Assembly: GCA_029256085.1 (NCBI GenBank)
Contig: JAQSYP010000004.1
Coordinates: 172,414-236,413, forward strand
Direction of reading: 5' to 3'
Source of the DNA: Caryophanales bacterium
GTDB taxonomy: Bacteria; Bacillota; Bacilli; CAJFEE01
DNA length: 64,000 nucleotides
Numbering within the stretch: the stretch's first letter is position 1; every line of letters begins with the position of its first letter. The position numbers were made by a program, and so were the translations under genes. Below the pieces are notes generated by a model. The model saw only the letters and a program-made list of their open reading frames with translations, was not told the DNA's origin and did not search any database. Shown in pieces: positions 1-10,751 of the stretch.

Positions 1-266
1 CACTTTCTCAAGTGGTTATATGGGGGCTACCATTTCCTCCAAACGATCCTGTTTTTAATTCTTTCAGAAAAAATACGGCAGAACCATTTAAAAATGTTGA
101 TTTACCATATATGCTTTTAAGACTTCGTCAAGGTATTGGTAGATTAATAAGAAATGAATCTGACTACGGTAAAGTAGTAATTTTTATGGATAATTCAAGT
201 TATTCTGATGTTTTTAATGAAATTTCAAATGCCTTGCCAGTTTCAGCTAAAGTCATAATTGATTAA
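1..266 (+). CDS. DinG-family ATP-dependent helicase, C-terminal fragment (5' end outside window)
   Basis: Open from base 3: LSQVVIWGLPFPPNDPVF...LRQGIGRLIRNESDYGKVVIFMD, typical C-terminal motif VI (QGIGRLIR) of DinG/YoaA helicases. Confidence 0.85.
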   Translation, partial: LSQVVIWGLPFPPNDPVFNSFRKNTAEPFKNVDLPYMLLRLRQGIGRLIRNESDYGKVVIFMDNSSYSDVFNEISNALPVSAKVIID

Positions 267-356
267 ACCTCCTTTTTGGGGGTTTTATTAATATAATTGA
301 ATAAGTTGACATATAGTTTTATTTACAGAAAATAAAACTAAGGTGGCGAGATTTAT

Positions 357-587
357 ATGTCAAACTTTAATTCAGTTGAATTGATTGAAGAATTCATTAT
401 TTTGGATAATAGAAGAAAATTTCTGATTCGAGAAGCAATTACTATTTATAAAAAAAATAAGAAAATTGATCTAAGACAATTAATTAATCCAATAAATAGT
501 ATTGTTCACGAAATAAATAATATTTCAAGACTAATTATTACACCTTATAGAAGTATAATAACTGAGGAATTTTTTAATTATAAGTAA
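357..587 (+). CDS. hypothetical protein (76 aa)
   Basis: ORF with upstream AAGGTGGCGAG; no recognised domain. Confidence 0.45.
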   Translation: MSNFNSVELIEEFIILDNRRKFLIREAITIYKKNKKIDLRQLINPINSIVHEINNISRLIITPYRSIITEEFFNYK

Positions 588-661
588 TTAAATAAATAGA
601 GGCTAAAACACTTCTAAAAGAACAAAATAGTATTATCGAGTAATAATGTCATACTTATGGG

Positions 662-1324
662 GTGATTCTTATTAAAGCAAGAATAGAAGTAGAATATATT
701 ACTAAATCAAAAAAGAAATTTATATTAGAATCAGAAGAAATATATCATAAAGATTTATTAATCTTAATTAATGATTTATTAAATAGTGGAAGAGTAAAAA
801 ATATTACAATTACTGATTCTGAAGGGACAACTTGGACCAAAAAAGAACTAGAAAAACTTACTAAAGAAATTGAAGTTGAACCTCACGATATTATTTGTTA
901 TTTTGATGGGGGTTATGAAAAGGATACTAAAATGTCAGGGCTTGGAATAGTTATTTATTTTAGTAAGGACAACAAGAACTATAGAATTAGAAAAAATAAA
1001 TCAATTGAAGGTTTAATATCAAACAATGAATCGGAATTCGCAGCTTTGCATTATGTTCTACAAGTTCTAGAGGAAATGAATGTAACCGGACAAGAAATTA
1101 AAGTATTTGGTGATTCAAATGTTGTTGTTAATCAGTTTTTTGATATCGAGCCAACTTTCGAAAAAGAGCATTTATTTTGGTTAGGTAAAATAGACGAAAT
1201 ACTTGAAAATAATAAGCTTAGAATAAATTTAGAGCAAATTGATAGGCGAAAAAATGAAGAGGCACATAATCTGGCTACTCAGGCCCTAAAAAATATTTTA
1301 ATTGAAAGTGAAATTCAGATTTAA
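662..1324 (+). CDS. RNase H-like (reverse-transcriptase-like) protein, YpeP-like
   Basis: GTG start; CYFDGGYEKDTKMSGLGIVIYF...NNESEFAALHYVLQ...GDSNVVVNQ...RRKNEEAHNLATQAL typical of RNase HI family. Confidence 0.8.
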   Translation: MILIKARIEVEYITKSKKKFILESEEIYHKDLLILINDLLNSGRVKNITITDSEGTTWTKKELEKLTKEIEVEPHDIICYFDGGYEKDTKMSGLGIVIYFSKDNKNYRIRKNKSIEGLISNNESEFAALHYVLQVLEEMNVTGQEIKVFGDSNVVVNQFFDIEPTFEKEHLFWLGKIDEILENNKLRINLEQIDRRKNEEAHNLATQALKNILIESEIQI

Positions 1325-1503
1325 TGTGTAGAATGGATAGGGATGTACTACGTGACTTAACAAATTTAATGGACCATTATTGTACGGATTGTTTCATACT
1401 TAAGTGTAATCGAACAGAAGTAGGAAAGAGACCAGCTTTAAAATATTGTAATAAATTATGTGTTGTAGGAGAATGGCTTCAAGAAAGAGGGAAATTATTA
1501 TAA
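1324..1503 (+). CDS. small zinc-finger-like protein, YpeQ-like (59 aa)
   Basis: Not in ORF track; ATG overlaps TAA of upstream gene (TAATG); MCRMDRDVLRDLTNLMDHYCTDCFILKCNRTEVGKRPALKYCNKLCVVGEWLQERGKLL, conserved Cys/His pattern. Confidence 0.75.
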   Translation: MCRMDRDVLRDLTNLMDHYCTDCFILKCNRTEVGKRPALKYCNKLCVVGEWLQERGKLL

Positions 1504-1510
1504 TTAAAAA

Positions 1511-1528
1511 AGCCCACAAAGGTGGGCT
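1511..1528. terminator. hairpin AGCCCACAAAGGTGGGCT between convergent genes
   Basis: Perfect stem with A-run upstream and T-rich downstream. Confidence 0.65.
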
Positions 1529-1544
1529 TATTACACAATAATTC

Positions 1545-1802
1545 CTACATATTAGCTTCATTTAACTGATGTTCTGCTGATTTAAGTATCTCGTTGTTTG
1601 TGTAATAAAAATGATCTTCAGGATTATTGACGTGATCATAATAAGTATTTAATTCAACGCGAGCCTTTCTAGTAGCCTCTACAGCCTCATGCAAAAGTTC
1701 ATTATCCATTTGTTGTGTTGCTGCCCCTACCATTTTTTGAGCTGATTTAACTAACATAGAGATATTTTCATAACTATTAAAAGGTTCTGACACACATATC
1801 AC
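1545..1802 (-). CDS. DUF2564 family protein
   Basis: 85 aa; SAQKMVGAATQQMDNELLHEAVEATRKAR...; resembles small Bacillus DUF2564 proteins. Confidence 0.6.
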   Translation of the reverse strand: MICVSEPFNSYENISMLVKSAQKMVGAATQQMDNELLHEAVEATRKARVELNTYYDHVNNPEDHFYYTNNEILKSAEHQLNEANM

Positions 1803-1963
1803 TCCTTATAAGTTTTGCATTTATATTGTGTATTCAAAACCAAACTAATATACAAATAAAATAAACTTGGCTTTGCCAAGTCCTAGAAAGAATATATAAG
1901 TCGGAATACGTTTAACTAGTGTTAAATAAATGATTCAACTAATAAATTATTTATAAAAAAATA

Positions 1964-1984
1964 AAGGAGGCAATTTGCCTCCTT
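1964..1984 (-). terminator. terminator of cold-shock gene
   Basis: AAGGAGGCAATTTGCCTCCTT followed by T-run on minus strand. Confidence 0.7.
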
Positions 1985-1998
1985 AAAGTACATTGTTA

Positions 1999-2196
1999 TT
2001 ATAACTTAACAACGTTTTCCGCTTGTGGTCCACGGTTTCCGTCAACGATTTCGAATTTAACTTCTTGTCCTTCTTCTAAAGACTTAAAGCCATCTCCTTG
2101 AATAGCTGAAAAGTGAACAAACACATCTTCTCCACCTTCAACTTCAATAAAACCATAACCTTTTTCATTGTTGAACCATTTAACTTTACCTTGCAT
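1999..2196 (-). CDS. cold shock protein (CspA/CspB family)
   Basis: [68 protein letters not shown] motifs KGYGFI and VFVHF; start placed at 2196 after AGGAGG. Confidence 0.97.
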   Translation of the reverse strand: MQGKVKWFNNEKGYGFIEVEGGEDVFVHFSAIQGDGFKSLEEGQEVKFEIVDGNRGPQAENVVKL

Positions 2197-2432
2197 ATTA
2201 ATCCTCCTAAAACAATACACGATTGTGCGAAATTACATCAACTTTTAACCTGTATATATACAAATAAAAATATTGACGCATTTAATATACAATAATTAAA
2301 TATGTAGAGTCAAGAAAGTAAAGTTAAATATTGGAAATTTAAATTATAAGTTAAATATATAATTAATTTATTAATGTGAAAAATTTGTGTACAATGGTAA
2401 GTAAAGACAATTTTCTATACGGGGGATTCATA

Positions 2433-4115
2433 ATGACGACGGCATATAAGTCAGACATTGAAATTGCACAGAGTGCAAAAATGGTACCAATAACACAAAT
2501 CGCGCAAAAATTAGGATTAAGTGAAGACGATATTGAATTGTACGGAAAATATAAAGCCAAGATTAACTTGGATGTTTTAAAAGACCATAATAAGAATAAA
2601 GATGGACAAGTTATTCTTGTTACTGCAATAAATCCAACCCCTGCGGGTGAGGGTAAATCAACTGTAACTGTTGGTTTAGGGCAAGCATTCAATCAAATCG
2701 GTGAAAACACAGTAATTGCTTTAAGAGAGCCTTCTCTTGGGCCAACTCTAGGTGTAAAAGGTGGAGCAGCTGGAGGTGGTCACTCACAAGTAGTTCCAAT
2801 GGAAGATATTAATCTACATTTCACAGGTGACATACATGCCATTACAACGGCAAATAACGCATTAGCTGCGCTAATCGACAACCATATATTTCAAGGAAAT
2901 CACCTAAAAATTGATACAAGGAAAATAACTTGGAAAAGAGCAGTTGACTTAAATGACAGAGCACTAAGAAAGATTGTTATCGGGCTGGGTGGACCATTTC
3001 AGGGTGTACCTAGAGAAGATGGATTCGATATAACTGTTGCTTCAGAAATAATGGCTATACTTTGTTTAGCAAGGGATCTAAAAGATTTAAAGGTAAAACT
3101 TTCAAGAATAGTTGTAGCCTACAATATTGATAACGAACCTGTAACTGTTGAAGATTTAGGAGTACAGGGGGCATTATTATTAATACTAAAAGACGCAATA
3201 AAACCGAATCTTGTTCAAACACTTGAAAATACTCCTGCAATTATTCATGGAGGACCATTTGCAAACATAGCGCATGGATGTAATAGTATACTTGCAACAA
3301 ACATAGCAAGAAAGTTAGCTGATTACGTTATTACTGAGGCTGGCTTTGGTGCAGATCTAGGTGCGGAGAAGTTTTTTAATATTAAATCTAGAGCTGCTGG
3401 ATTGAAACCTGCAGCCGTAGTAATTGTAGCGACAATACGTGCATTAAAAATGCATGGAGGAATGTCAAAAGACCATTTAAATAATGAAAATATTGCTGCG
3501 CTAGAGTTAGGAATGCAAAATCTTGAGAAGCACATAGATTCTGTTCAGCAATTTGGAGTACCGTTTGTTATAGCTATTAATAAATTTGTAACTGATACTG
3601 ATAAGGAAGTTAATTATTTATTGAATTGGGCAAATGAAAAAAATTATACAGTGTCTCTAACTGAAGTATGGGAAAAGGGAGGCCAGGGTGGCATAGATCT
3701 TGCTAGAAAAGTAATTAATGAAATTAAGGTTAAGAAGAATAATTTTAATTATATTTATAATTCTTCCGATTCTATTCAGGATAAAATTCTAGCGATTGCA
3801 AGTAGAGTATACGGAGCAAAAGGCGTAAACTTTACTACCAAGGCTCTTAATCAAATAAAAAAGTTTGAAGTCGAGGGTTGGGATTCATTACCTATTTGTA
3901 TGGCTAAAACACAATATTCATTATCAGATCAACCAAATTTATTAGGAAGACCAACGGATTTTGAAATTACTGTTAAGGAGTTCAAACCTTCTATTGGAGC
4001 AGGATTCTTAGTTGCGCTCACTGGAGATATAATGACGATGCCTGGGTTACCTAAAAATCCATCTGCAAATAATATGGATTTAGATGATAGTGGAATTGCG
4101 AAGGGAATATTTTAA
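2433..4115 (+). CDS. fhs: formate--tetrahydrofolate ligase
   Basis: [54 protein letters not shown]; start at [13 protein letters not shown]. Confidence 0.97.
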   Translation: MTTAYKSDIEIAQSAKMVPITQIAQKLGLSEDDIELYGKYKAKINLDVLKDHNKNKDGQVILVTAINPTPAGEGKSTVTVGLGQAFNQIGENTVIALREPSLGPTLGVKGGAAGGGHSQVVPMEDINLHFTGDIHAITTANNALAALIDNHIFQGNHLKIDTRKITWKRAVDLNDRALRKIVIGLGGPFQGVPREDGFDITVASEIMAILCLARDLKDLKVKLSRIVVAYNIDNEPVTVEDLGVQGALLLILKDAIKPNLVQTLENTPAIIHGGPFANIAHGCNSILATNIARKLADYVITEAGFGADLGAEKFFNIKSRAAGLKPAAVVIVATIRALKMHGGMSKDHLNNENIAALELGMQNLEKHIDSVQQFGVPFVIAINKFVTDTDKEVNYLLNWANEKNYTVSLTEVWEKGGQGGIDLARKVINEIKVKKNNFNYIYNSSDSIQDKILAIASRVYGAKGVNFTTKALNQIKKFEVEGWDSLPICMAKTQYSLSDQPNLLGRPTDFEITVKEFKPSIGAGFLVALTGDIMTMPGLPKNPSANNMDLDDSGIAKGIF

Positions 4116-4120
4116 AATTT

Positions 4121-4146
4121 TGGCGGGTTGTTATACCCGTCTTTTT
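4121..4146 (+). terminator. terminator after fhs
   Basis: GCGGGTTGTTATACCCGTC-TTTTTA. Confidence 0.6.
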
Positions 4147-4245
4147 ATTTAAAAATTAACTTATTTTTGCATTCGTGAGTTAAAATTGCTAAATTAATAA
4201 AGTAAACAAATTATTTTAAATAAATTTTTAAATATGAGGTAAATT

Positions 4246-4779
4246 ATGCACCCAACTGTTTATGATAATATTAAAACAGTAGTTGAAGGTATACATTACG
4301 ATTTTGAGACCGAGAACTTGATTAAAATCATTGATAGAAATGATTTTGTTAATTTGGCCAAACTATCGAGGAGATTCGAGATATTATACTCTTCAAAAAT
4401 TTCTAATGAGTTATTAACAAAAGTCACTCTAGTGTTTGAAAATGACGACTGGGTACATGAAGTTATTAACTCAAGCGAGGATGAAGGATGTAGTTTAAAA
4501 ATTAAATATTATTTACATGATATTGATGGTGTAACTTTAACTGTAGATAATATAAACAGTCTTTTAAATAAGTTTTTTTGGAATTTTAATCTTACAATTG
4601 ACAAAATAGTAAGGTTTGATGAAAATTTTGAAATATACTATAAACTAACAATTGCCTTTAATACTAAATTCACTGAAAATGACTATGAAAGAATAGAAGA
4701 TATATGTATCCAAAATTATAAGCTTCTTAGTAAGCTACTTGAGGAATCAAAAAAAGGAGAAATTCATGCTGGATTATGA
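4246..4779 (+). CDS. uncharacterised protein (177 aa)
   Basis: AGGTAAATTATG start; overlaps start of downstream helicase; no recognised domain. Confidence 0.6.
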   Translation: MHPTVYDNIKTVVEGIHYDFETENLIKIIDRNDFVNLAKLSRRFEILYSSKISNELLTKVTLVFENDDWVHEVINSSEDEGCSLKIKYYLHDIDGVTLTVDNINSLLNKFFWNFNLTIDKIVRFDENFEIYYKLTIAFNTKFTENDYERIEDICIQNYKLLSKLLEESKKGEIHAGL

Positions 4780-5887
4780 TTATTTAAATTCTGAGCTAAA
4801 AGAAATATTTATTAAAAAGAACTTCAAACTATTAACGAATATACAAGCTAAAGCAATACCATTAATACTTGAAAATAAAAATATAATATTGAGTTCACCT
4901 ACTGGTACAGGTAAGACATTAGCTTTTGTTATCCCAATCTTAAATAGAATAGATAAAAATAGCGATAATCTTCAAGCACTAATACTTGCCCCTACGAAGG
5001 AGTTAGTTAGCCAAATAACTGATGTAGTTAGAGAATGGACTTTAGATAGTGGAATTAGAGTTGCTCCAATTATTGGAGGGGCAAATTTAAAGAGACAACT
5101 CGATAAGTTAAAAGAAAAACCGCAAATAGTTGTCGGGACTCCTAGCCGTGTACAAGAGTTAATTCAACTTAAGAAAATTAAAATGCATTTAGTAGAGACT
5201 ATTGTAGTTGACGAAGTTGATGAAATTATTAAACAAAAGTCGACAAATAGTGTTTCTAGTATTATTAAAAGTGGACTTAAGGATAGTCAAATTATTTTCT
5301 CATCTGCTACAATTAATGAGCAAGCAAAAGACTTAATGAAGTTATTTAGAACAGAGTCAGTAATATGTAAGGTAGACGAGGAAGACGTGAATAACAACGT
5401 TAAATATTATTATATTGTTATCGAGCATAATAACAGAAAAGACATTGTTAGAAGATTATCAGTACACTTAAATGGTCAGTCATTAGTTTTTAGTAATGAT
5501 AATTACTTACTAAAAACTATGGAGGACATAGTTGCTAGTAATAAAGAAATTAGTGTTATTAACTCAAATACACCTAAAGAAGCTAGAGTGAATAGAATTA
5601 AGGACTTTAGAAAAGGTAATATTAAGACTTTAATATCCTCCGACTTAACGTCAAGAGGTATTGACATTGAAAATTTGGAAACTGTAATTCATTTAGATTT
5701 ACCTGAAAACAACTCCCAATTTAAGCATAGAAATGGTAGGGTTGGTCGTATGGGTAAAGACGGCAACATAATTTTTATAGTTACAAAAGATAGGATTAAA
5801 GATTTAAAAACAATAACTACTAGACATAAAATAAATGACAAAATTCAAGAAATTCAAATTGCAAATGGAATAATGACAATAAAATAA
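4766..5887 (+). CDS. DEAD-box RNA helicase, YfmL-like
   Basis: TGTGKTLAFVIPIL, APTKEL, GTPSR, VDEVDE (divergent DEAD), SAT, HRNGRVGRMG; AAAAGGAG upstream of 4766. Confidence 0.85.
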   Translation: MLDYDYLNSELKEIFIKKNFKLLTNIQAKAIPLILENKNIILSSPTGTGKTLAFVIPILNRIDKNSDNLQALILAPTKELVSQITDVVREWTLDSGIRVAPIIGGANLKRQLDKLKEKPQIVVGTPSRVQELIQLKKIKMHLVETIVVDEVDEIIKQKSTNSVSSIIKSGLKDSQIIFSSATINEQAKDLMKLFRTESVICKVDEEDVNNNVKYYYIVIEHNNRKDIVRRLSVHLNGQSLVFSNDNYLLKTMEDIVASNKEISVINSNTPKEARVNRIKDFRKGNIKTLISSDLTSRGIDIENLETVIHLDLPENNSQFKHRNGRVGRMGKDGNIIFIVTKDRIKDLKTITTRHKINDKIQEIQIANGIMTIK

Positions 5888-5912
5888 CCCGAGTTTTCGG
5901 GTTATTTTTTAA
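5886..5912. terminator. bidirectional terminator
   Basis: TAACCCGAGTTTTCGGGTTATTTTTT. Confidence 0.65.
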
Positions 5913-6099
5913 GTAATTTTTTTATAATAGTATTCCATATCACTGTTCCTAATAATAACATTGAAATTAATCCTGATAATCGAAAGTACTTACTAAATAA
6001 TATGCCATTAACGTCCATTAACCACCCAGTAAATATCATTAGTGTAAAGAAGAGAAAAAAAACAGTATCTTTAATATTGAGTTTATATTCCCTAGTCAC
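5902..6099 (-). CDS. small membrane protein (65 aa)
   Basis: Two hydrophobic segments; GGAGGAATTAC upstream of start. Confidence 0.5.
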   Translation of the reverse strand: MTREYKLNIKDTVFFLFFTLMIFTGWLMDVNGILFSKYFRLSGLISMLLLGTVIWNTIIKKLLKK

Positions 6100-6168
6100 T
6101 GTAATTCCTCCTTTTCAAAACATTTTCACTATACATATATTATAAAATATAAAAAATAGGAGAATTTT

Positions 6169-6801
6169 ATGATAAAAGAAATTGAAAAAATAGTTAAAGA
6201 AGCACATAAAAATGACAGTACTGGCCATTCCTGGGATCATATTGACCGTGTCAGAAATTTGGCACTTAAAATATCTGACACGGAAGGCGGAGATAAAGAA
6301 GTCATCGAAATTTCAGCCCTCCTACATGATTTAATCGATGATAAATTAGGTTTTAGCGAATGGACAATAGCTAAAATTAAACAACTACTTAATGAGCTAA
6401 ATTTGCCAAGTCAAAAAATAGAGAGCGTTATATCAATCATTGATTCCGTTTCATTTAAGGGGGGAAATGGAATAGTGCCAAACTCTACCGATGGTAAAAT
6501 AGTTCAAGATGCAGATCGTTTAGATGCTTTAGGAGCAATTGGAATAGCTAGAACTTTTATATATAGTGGTTCTAAGGGTCAAGCTATATATAATCCAAGC
6601 ATATCAGTTAGAGAAAACATGTCATTTGTTGAGTATAGATCTGGTAAATCTACGGCTATAAACCATTTTTATGAAAAACTTCTTAAACTAAAGAATTTAA
6701 TTAATACTCAGACTGCAAAAATTATCGCTGAAGAAAGAACTAAATTCATGGAATTATTTCTAGAACAATTTTTAAAAGAGTGGAATTTTATTAATAATTA
6801 A
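6169..6801 (+). CDS. HD-domain phosphohydrolase
   Basis: GHSWDHIDRVRNLALKI, LLHDLIDDK, DADRLDALGAIGIART. Confidence 0.85.
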   Translation: MIKEIEKIVKEAHKNDSTGHSWDHIDRVRNLALKISDTEGGDKEVIEISALLHDLIDDKLGFSEWTIAKIKQLLNELNLPSQKIESVISIIDSVSFKGGNGIVPNSTDGKIVQDADRLDALGAIGIARTFIYSGSKGQAIYNPSISVRENMSFVEYRSGKSTAINHFYEKLLKLKNLINTQTAKIIAEERTKFMELFLEQFLKEWNFINN

Positions 6802-6960
6802 ATAAAACTAATTTTAATTATTGAGAAAATATTAAATTTACTATAGGAAAATTGAATTTTTGTTAATTAAAATGGATGAAAATGCAATTTTATTAGTTTT
6901 ACATAATTTATCTATTCGTCTATCTTTTAAATATATTTATTGAGGGGATGGATTATTATG

Positions 6961-7326
6961 ATGAACAAAATACTACTTGTTGGAAGACTTACGAAGGATC
7001 CTGCAGTGAAATATACTGCTGATGGTAGGGCAGTATGTCGAGTTACATTGGCTGTTCAAAGACCATTCAAAAATAAAAATGGTGAAAAAGAGGCGGATTT
7101 TATTCAATGCTCTTTGTGGAATAGAGTAGCCGAAACAATTGGTAGCTATTGTGAGAAAGGAAGTATGGTTGGTGTCGTAGGTAGATTACAATCAAGAAGT
7201 TACTTGGATTCTAATCAGCAGAAATCAAATGTGACAGAGGTTGTGGTCGATTCAGTCTCGTTAGTAGGTAGAAAATCAAAAAGACAAATTGATTCAGACC
7301 AAATTATTTCAATGAGTGTAAATTAA
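6961..7326 (+). CDS. ssbB: single-stranded DNA-binding protein (short, SsbB-like)
   Basis: MNKILLVGRLTKDPAVKYTADGRAVCRVTLAVQRPF...EADFIQCSLWNR; lacks the acidic C-terminal tip. Confidence 0.85.
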   Translation: MNKILLVGRLTKDPAVKYTADGRAVCRVTLAVQRPFKNKNGEKEADFIQCSLWNRVAETIGSYCEKGSMVGVVGRLQSRSYLDSNQQKSNVTEVVVDSVSLVGRKSKRQIDSDQIISMSVN

Positions 7327-7360
7327 ATGTATAATTATTATAAATGATTTTATAATAGAC

Positions 7361-7450
7361 GCTTTCGGCGCTCTCTTTCTTTGGGGAAATAAATTCGTTT
7401 TCCAAGCCAATAATTGTCTTTTGGCTTTTCCCTTAAGAGTTGAGCGCCTT
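7361..7450. repeat. structured intergenic element (dispersed-repeat-like)
   Basis: Nested complementary arms GGCGCTC(7367-7373)/GAGCGCC(7442-7448), GGGAAA/TTTCCC, AGCCAA/TTGGCT; related to 11688-11783. Confidence 0.55.
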
Positions 7451-7500
7451 ATATTTTCTAAAATTAATTATTAAAAAGAATACATTACTTAGGTGATCCA

Positions 7501-8277
7501 ATGAAAATTACTACTGCTGGAAGAACTAATAATGAGATGATTGAATACGCAAAGTTAATTTCAATTGAATTATGTTGCGAATATATAAGTAGAGAAAAAA
7601 GGTCCGTAGAATTACTATCTGAATCATACAATGATGACTTCATAGTTGTAGGGAAAAACAGATTAGAACTACATTTGACTACAAGTAGGGACCCGTTTTT
7701 TTTCCATCCCAATTCAGCATTATTTCGAATTAAAAGAATAATTAATAACATGAATGACCCATTGATAGATATTTGTGAATTAAAGCCTGGTGATACATTT
7801 TTAGATTGCACGTTAGGTATAGGTTCAGATGCAATAGTTGCAAGTTTCATTGTAGGATCATCTGGAAAAGTCATTGGTGTTGAATCAAATAAATATATAG
7901 CTTATATAGTAAATGAGGGGTTAAATAAATATGTGTATGATATTAATAAGGATATTGAAGATTCGTTACGACGGATAAAAGTAATAAATTACAATCATTT
8001 AGATTACTTAAAAAAACAATCTAGTAATTCAATAGATATTGTATATTTTGATCCAATGTTCTCGTTATCAATTGAAAATTCAAATGGAATCAGTAAGATT
8101 AAGAACATAGCTGATTATGGTGCAATCACAGAAGATGTATTTAATGAAGCACTTAGAGTAGCAAAAAGGAGAGTTGTTGTTAAAGAGCATTATCAAAGTG
8201 AAATATTCAAAGAATTTAATATGAATGTAGTTAGAAGGAAAACGAGTTTATTCCATTTTGGTTATGTTAATAAATAA
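7501..8277 (+). CDS. class I SAM-dependent methyltransferase, YpiP-like
   Basis: GDTFLDCTLGIGSDAIVAS (SAM motif I), IDIVYFDPMF (motif IV). Confidence 0.75.
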   Translation: MKITTAGRTNNEMIEYAKLISIELCCEYISREKRSVELLSESYNDDFIVVGKNRLELHLTTSRDPFFFHPNSALFRIKRIINNMNDPLIDICELKPGDTFLDCTLGIGSDAIVASFIVGSSGKVIGVESNKYIAYIVNEGLNKYVYDINKDIEDSLRRIKVINYNHLDYLKKQSSNSIDIVYFDPMFSLSIENSNGISKIKNIADYGAITEDVFNEALRVAKRRVVVKEHYQSEIFKEFNMNVVRRKTSLFHFGYVNK

Positions 8278-8331
8278 CCTTTCATGTTAATATAGAAACG
8301 ACAAAATTCATAACTTTTTAGGGTGATTATA

Positions 8332-9126
8332 ATGAAACAGTATTTAGAACTATGTAAACATGTATTAAATAATGGAATACTTAAGGAAGATCGAACAGGA
8401 ACTGGTACTATAAGTACTTTTGGATATCAAATGAGATTTGACTTAAATAAAGGATTTCCAATGGTTACTACAAAAAAATTACACTTAAAATCAATTATTC
8501 ATGAGTTATTATGGTTCTTGAGTGGAGACACAAATGTAAAATATCTTCAAGATAACGGAGTTAGAATTTGGAATGAATGGGCTGACGAAGAAGGTAACTT
8601 AGGACCAGTATACGGTTATCAATGGAGATCTTGGACAACCCCTAGTGGAGAAACAGTCGATCAAATAAAAAATCTAATTAATGAAATAAAAACTAACCCT
8701 TCATCAAGAAGATTAATCGTTTCAGCATGGAATGTGGCTGATGTTGATAAGATGGCTTTACCACCTTGTCATTGTTTGTTTCAATTCTATGTTCAAAATG
8801 GGAAATTAAGCTGCCAATTATACCAAAGGTCTGCTGATGTATTCCTAGGTGTACCTTTTAATATTGCCTCTTATGCTCTTTTAACAATGATGGTTGCTCA
8901 AGTATGTGATTTGGAAGTTGGAGAATTTGTACACACATTTGGGGATGTACACATCTACACAAACCACTTAGAGCAAATAAATACTCAATTAGCTAGAGAA
9001 CCAAAGGCTTTACCAACATTAAAGATTAATAAGGAAGTAAAGGATATTTTCAGTTTCAAATTTGAAGATTTTGAACTAATTAATTACGAAGCGCATCCTC
9101 ATATCAAAGGAATTGTTAGCGTATGA
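8332..9126 (+). CDS. thyA: thymidylate synthase
   Basis: [38 protein letters not shown]...[13 protein letters not shown]...[20 protein letters not shown]. Confidence 0.98.
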   Translation: MKQYLELCKHVLNNGILKEDRTGTGTISTFGYQMRFDLNKGFPMVTTKKLHLKSIIHELLWFLSGDTNVKYLQDNGVRIWNEWADEEGNLGPVYGYQWRSWTTPSGETVDQIKNLINEIKTNPSSRRLIVSAWNVADVDKMALPPCHCLFQFYVQNGKLSCQLYQRSADVFLGVPFNIASYALLTMMVAQVCDLEVGEFVHTFGDVHIYTNHLEQINTQLAREPKALPTLKINKEVKDIFSFKFEDFELINYEAHPHIKGIVSV

Positions 9127-9602
9127 TTTCTATTATAGTTGCAATGGACGAGAATGGTTTAATTGGTAAAGATAATGATTTACCGTGGTATTTACCAAAT
9201 GATTTAAGGTATTTCAAGAAAATAACGACTGGGAATACAATTCTTATGGGTAGAAAAACATTTGAATCTATTGGTAGACCTCTCCCTAATAGGAAAAATG
9301 TAATTTTAACTAGAAATAAAAATTATTTCTCTGATAATATAACTGTAATTCACTCAATTGAAGAGATTGAAAAACTTGATATAGGTGAAAATTTGTATGT
9401 TATTGGCGGAGCAGAGATTTTTAAGGAGCTAATAGATATTACTGACAAGCTTTATATAACTAAAATATATAGTACATTTGATGGAGATGTATTTTTCCCA
9501 AAAATTGATTGGGATATATGGGAAGTTGAGAGCGTAGAAACAGGTTTAGTTGATGAAAAAAACATCTATCCTCATGATTTTTTTTTATATAAGAGAAAGT
9601 AA
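9123..9602 (+). CDS. dfrA: dihydrofolate reductase
   Basis: [35 protein letters not shown]...[20 protein letters not shown]; 4-nt overlap with thyA. Confidence 0.97.
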   Translation: MISIIVAMDENGLIGKDNDLPWYLPNDLRYFKKITTGNTILMGRKTFESIGRPLPNRKNVILTRNKNYFSDNITVIHSIEEIEKLDIGENLYVIGGAEIFKELIDITDKLYITKIYSTFDGDVFFPKIDWDIWEVESVETGLVDEKNIYPHDFFLYKRK

Positions 9603-9607
9603 CAGGG

Positions 9608-10357
9608 GTGGAGAGATTGATTAGAGCAATTAAAGTAATATTTTTTGCAGTAACGTATGTCTTATTTTCGTATATTAAAGTTAAAAGATATGAGAAAACT
9701 GCAGTTAACGGGTATAACAAAGACCTAGAAGAAAATGTGCATAAATTTGCAAAGAAATTCGGGACAGAAATTATTAGAAAAACAGGTTCTAGTGTTTCAG
9801 TATCAGGTTTAGAAAATATTCCCCAAGATCAAGCAGTGCTTTTTGTAGGTAATCATCAAAGTAATTTTGATATCCCTTTACTTGTTGGCTACTTGGAAAG
9901 ACCAGTAGGGTTTGTTGCTAAAATAGAAATAAATAAAATCCCAATATTATCAAGATGGATGAAACTTCTTCACTGTGTATTGATGGATAGGAGTAACCGT
10001 AGGCAGTCACTGCAAGCTATTAAAGATGGAATTGATAACTTGAAGAATGGATATTCAATGGTTATTTTTCCAGAGGGGACTAGAAGTAAAGGTAAAGGAA
10101 TGGTACCATTTAAACAAGGTAGCTTAAAGCTTGGTACAGCAGCTGAAGTTCCAATTGTACCTTTTGTGATAACTGGCACTCATGACTTAATGGAAACAGC
10201 AGATTCTTTATTTGGTAAGGGAAATGTTACACTTAAAGTCTTAGAACCTATTAATTTTAGCGAGTATAGAGATATAGATAATCAAGAACTAGTTGCAATA
10301 ATTCAATCTAGAATCAATAAGGAACTTCCTGTAGTATATAAAATGTTGAGTGAGTAA
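9608..10357 (+). CDS. plsC: 1-acyl-sn-glycerol-3-phosphate acyltransferase
   Basis: NHQSNFDIPLL (HX4D) and FPEGTRSKG motifs; start may be TTG at 9617. Confidence 0.9.
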   Translation: MERLIRAIKVIFFAVTYVLFSYIKVKRYEKTAVNGYNKDLEENVHKFAKKFGTEIIRKTGSSVSVSGLENIPQDQAVLFVGNHQSNFDIPLLVGYLERPVGFVAKIEINKIPILSRWMKLLHCVLMDRSNRRQSLQAIKDGIDNLKNGYSMVIFPEGTRSKGKGMVPFKQGSLKLGTAAEVPIVPFVITGTHDLMETADSLFGKGNVTLKVLEPINFSEYRDIDNQELVAIIQSRINKELPVVYKMLSE

Positions 10358-10452
10358 ATTTGTGTCTAAAGTATGTCTTTAATGTGAACTTTAATACGTA
10401 TATGTAAAAACGAGTTATAATAGTCCTAGTCCACTAATTAGGAGGAAATCAA

Positions 10453-10635
10453 ATGTTTTCAAACATCGGTGTTCCAGGGTTAATTTTAATACTTGTTTTA
10501 GCGCTTATAATTTTCGGCCCAAAAAGGTTACCAGAGATGGGTAGGGCAATTGGTGATACATTAAAGGAATTTAAGAAATCTACAAAGGAATTGACAAGTG
10601 ACGTACTAAATGAAAATGAACCTAAAAAATCTTAA
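10453..10635 (+). CDS. tatA: Sec-independent translocase subunit TatA
   Basis: [43 protein letters not shown]. Confidence 0.96.
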   Translation: MFSNIGVPGLILILVLALIIFGPKRLPEMGRAIGDTLKEFKKSTKELTSDVLNENEPKKS

Positions 10636-10645
10636 TTAATATATT

Positions 10646-10680
10646 AGGTGAAGATGTACATCATCTTACACCTTTTTTTT
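10646..10680 (+). terminator. terminator between tatA and tatC
   Basis: AGGTGAAGATGTACATCATCTTACACCTTTTTTTT. Confidence 0.8.
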
Positions 10681-10751
10681 GACTATTATAATCAAAAATA
10701 TCTTATTAGTTTGACAGAATTATTATTTAATATTAGTCAAACAACCTAGGG

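Noticed and set aside
1864-1885. Hairpin CTTGGCTTTGCCAAG between DUF2564 and csp genes
   Set aside because: Resembles a fragment of common Bacillaceae repeats but too short to assign
2113-2295. Plus-strand ORF over the cold-shock gene promoter
   Set aside because: Antisense to csp; no SD or protein-like composition
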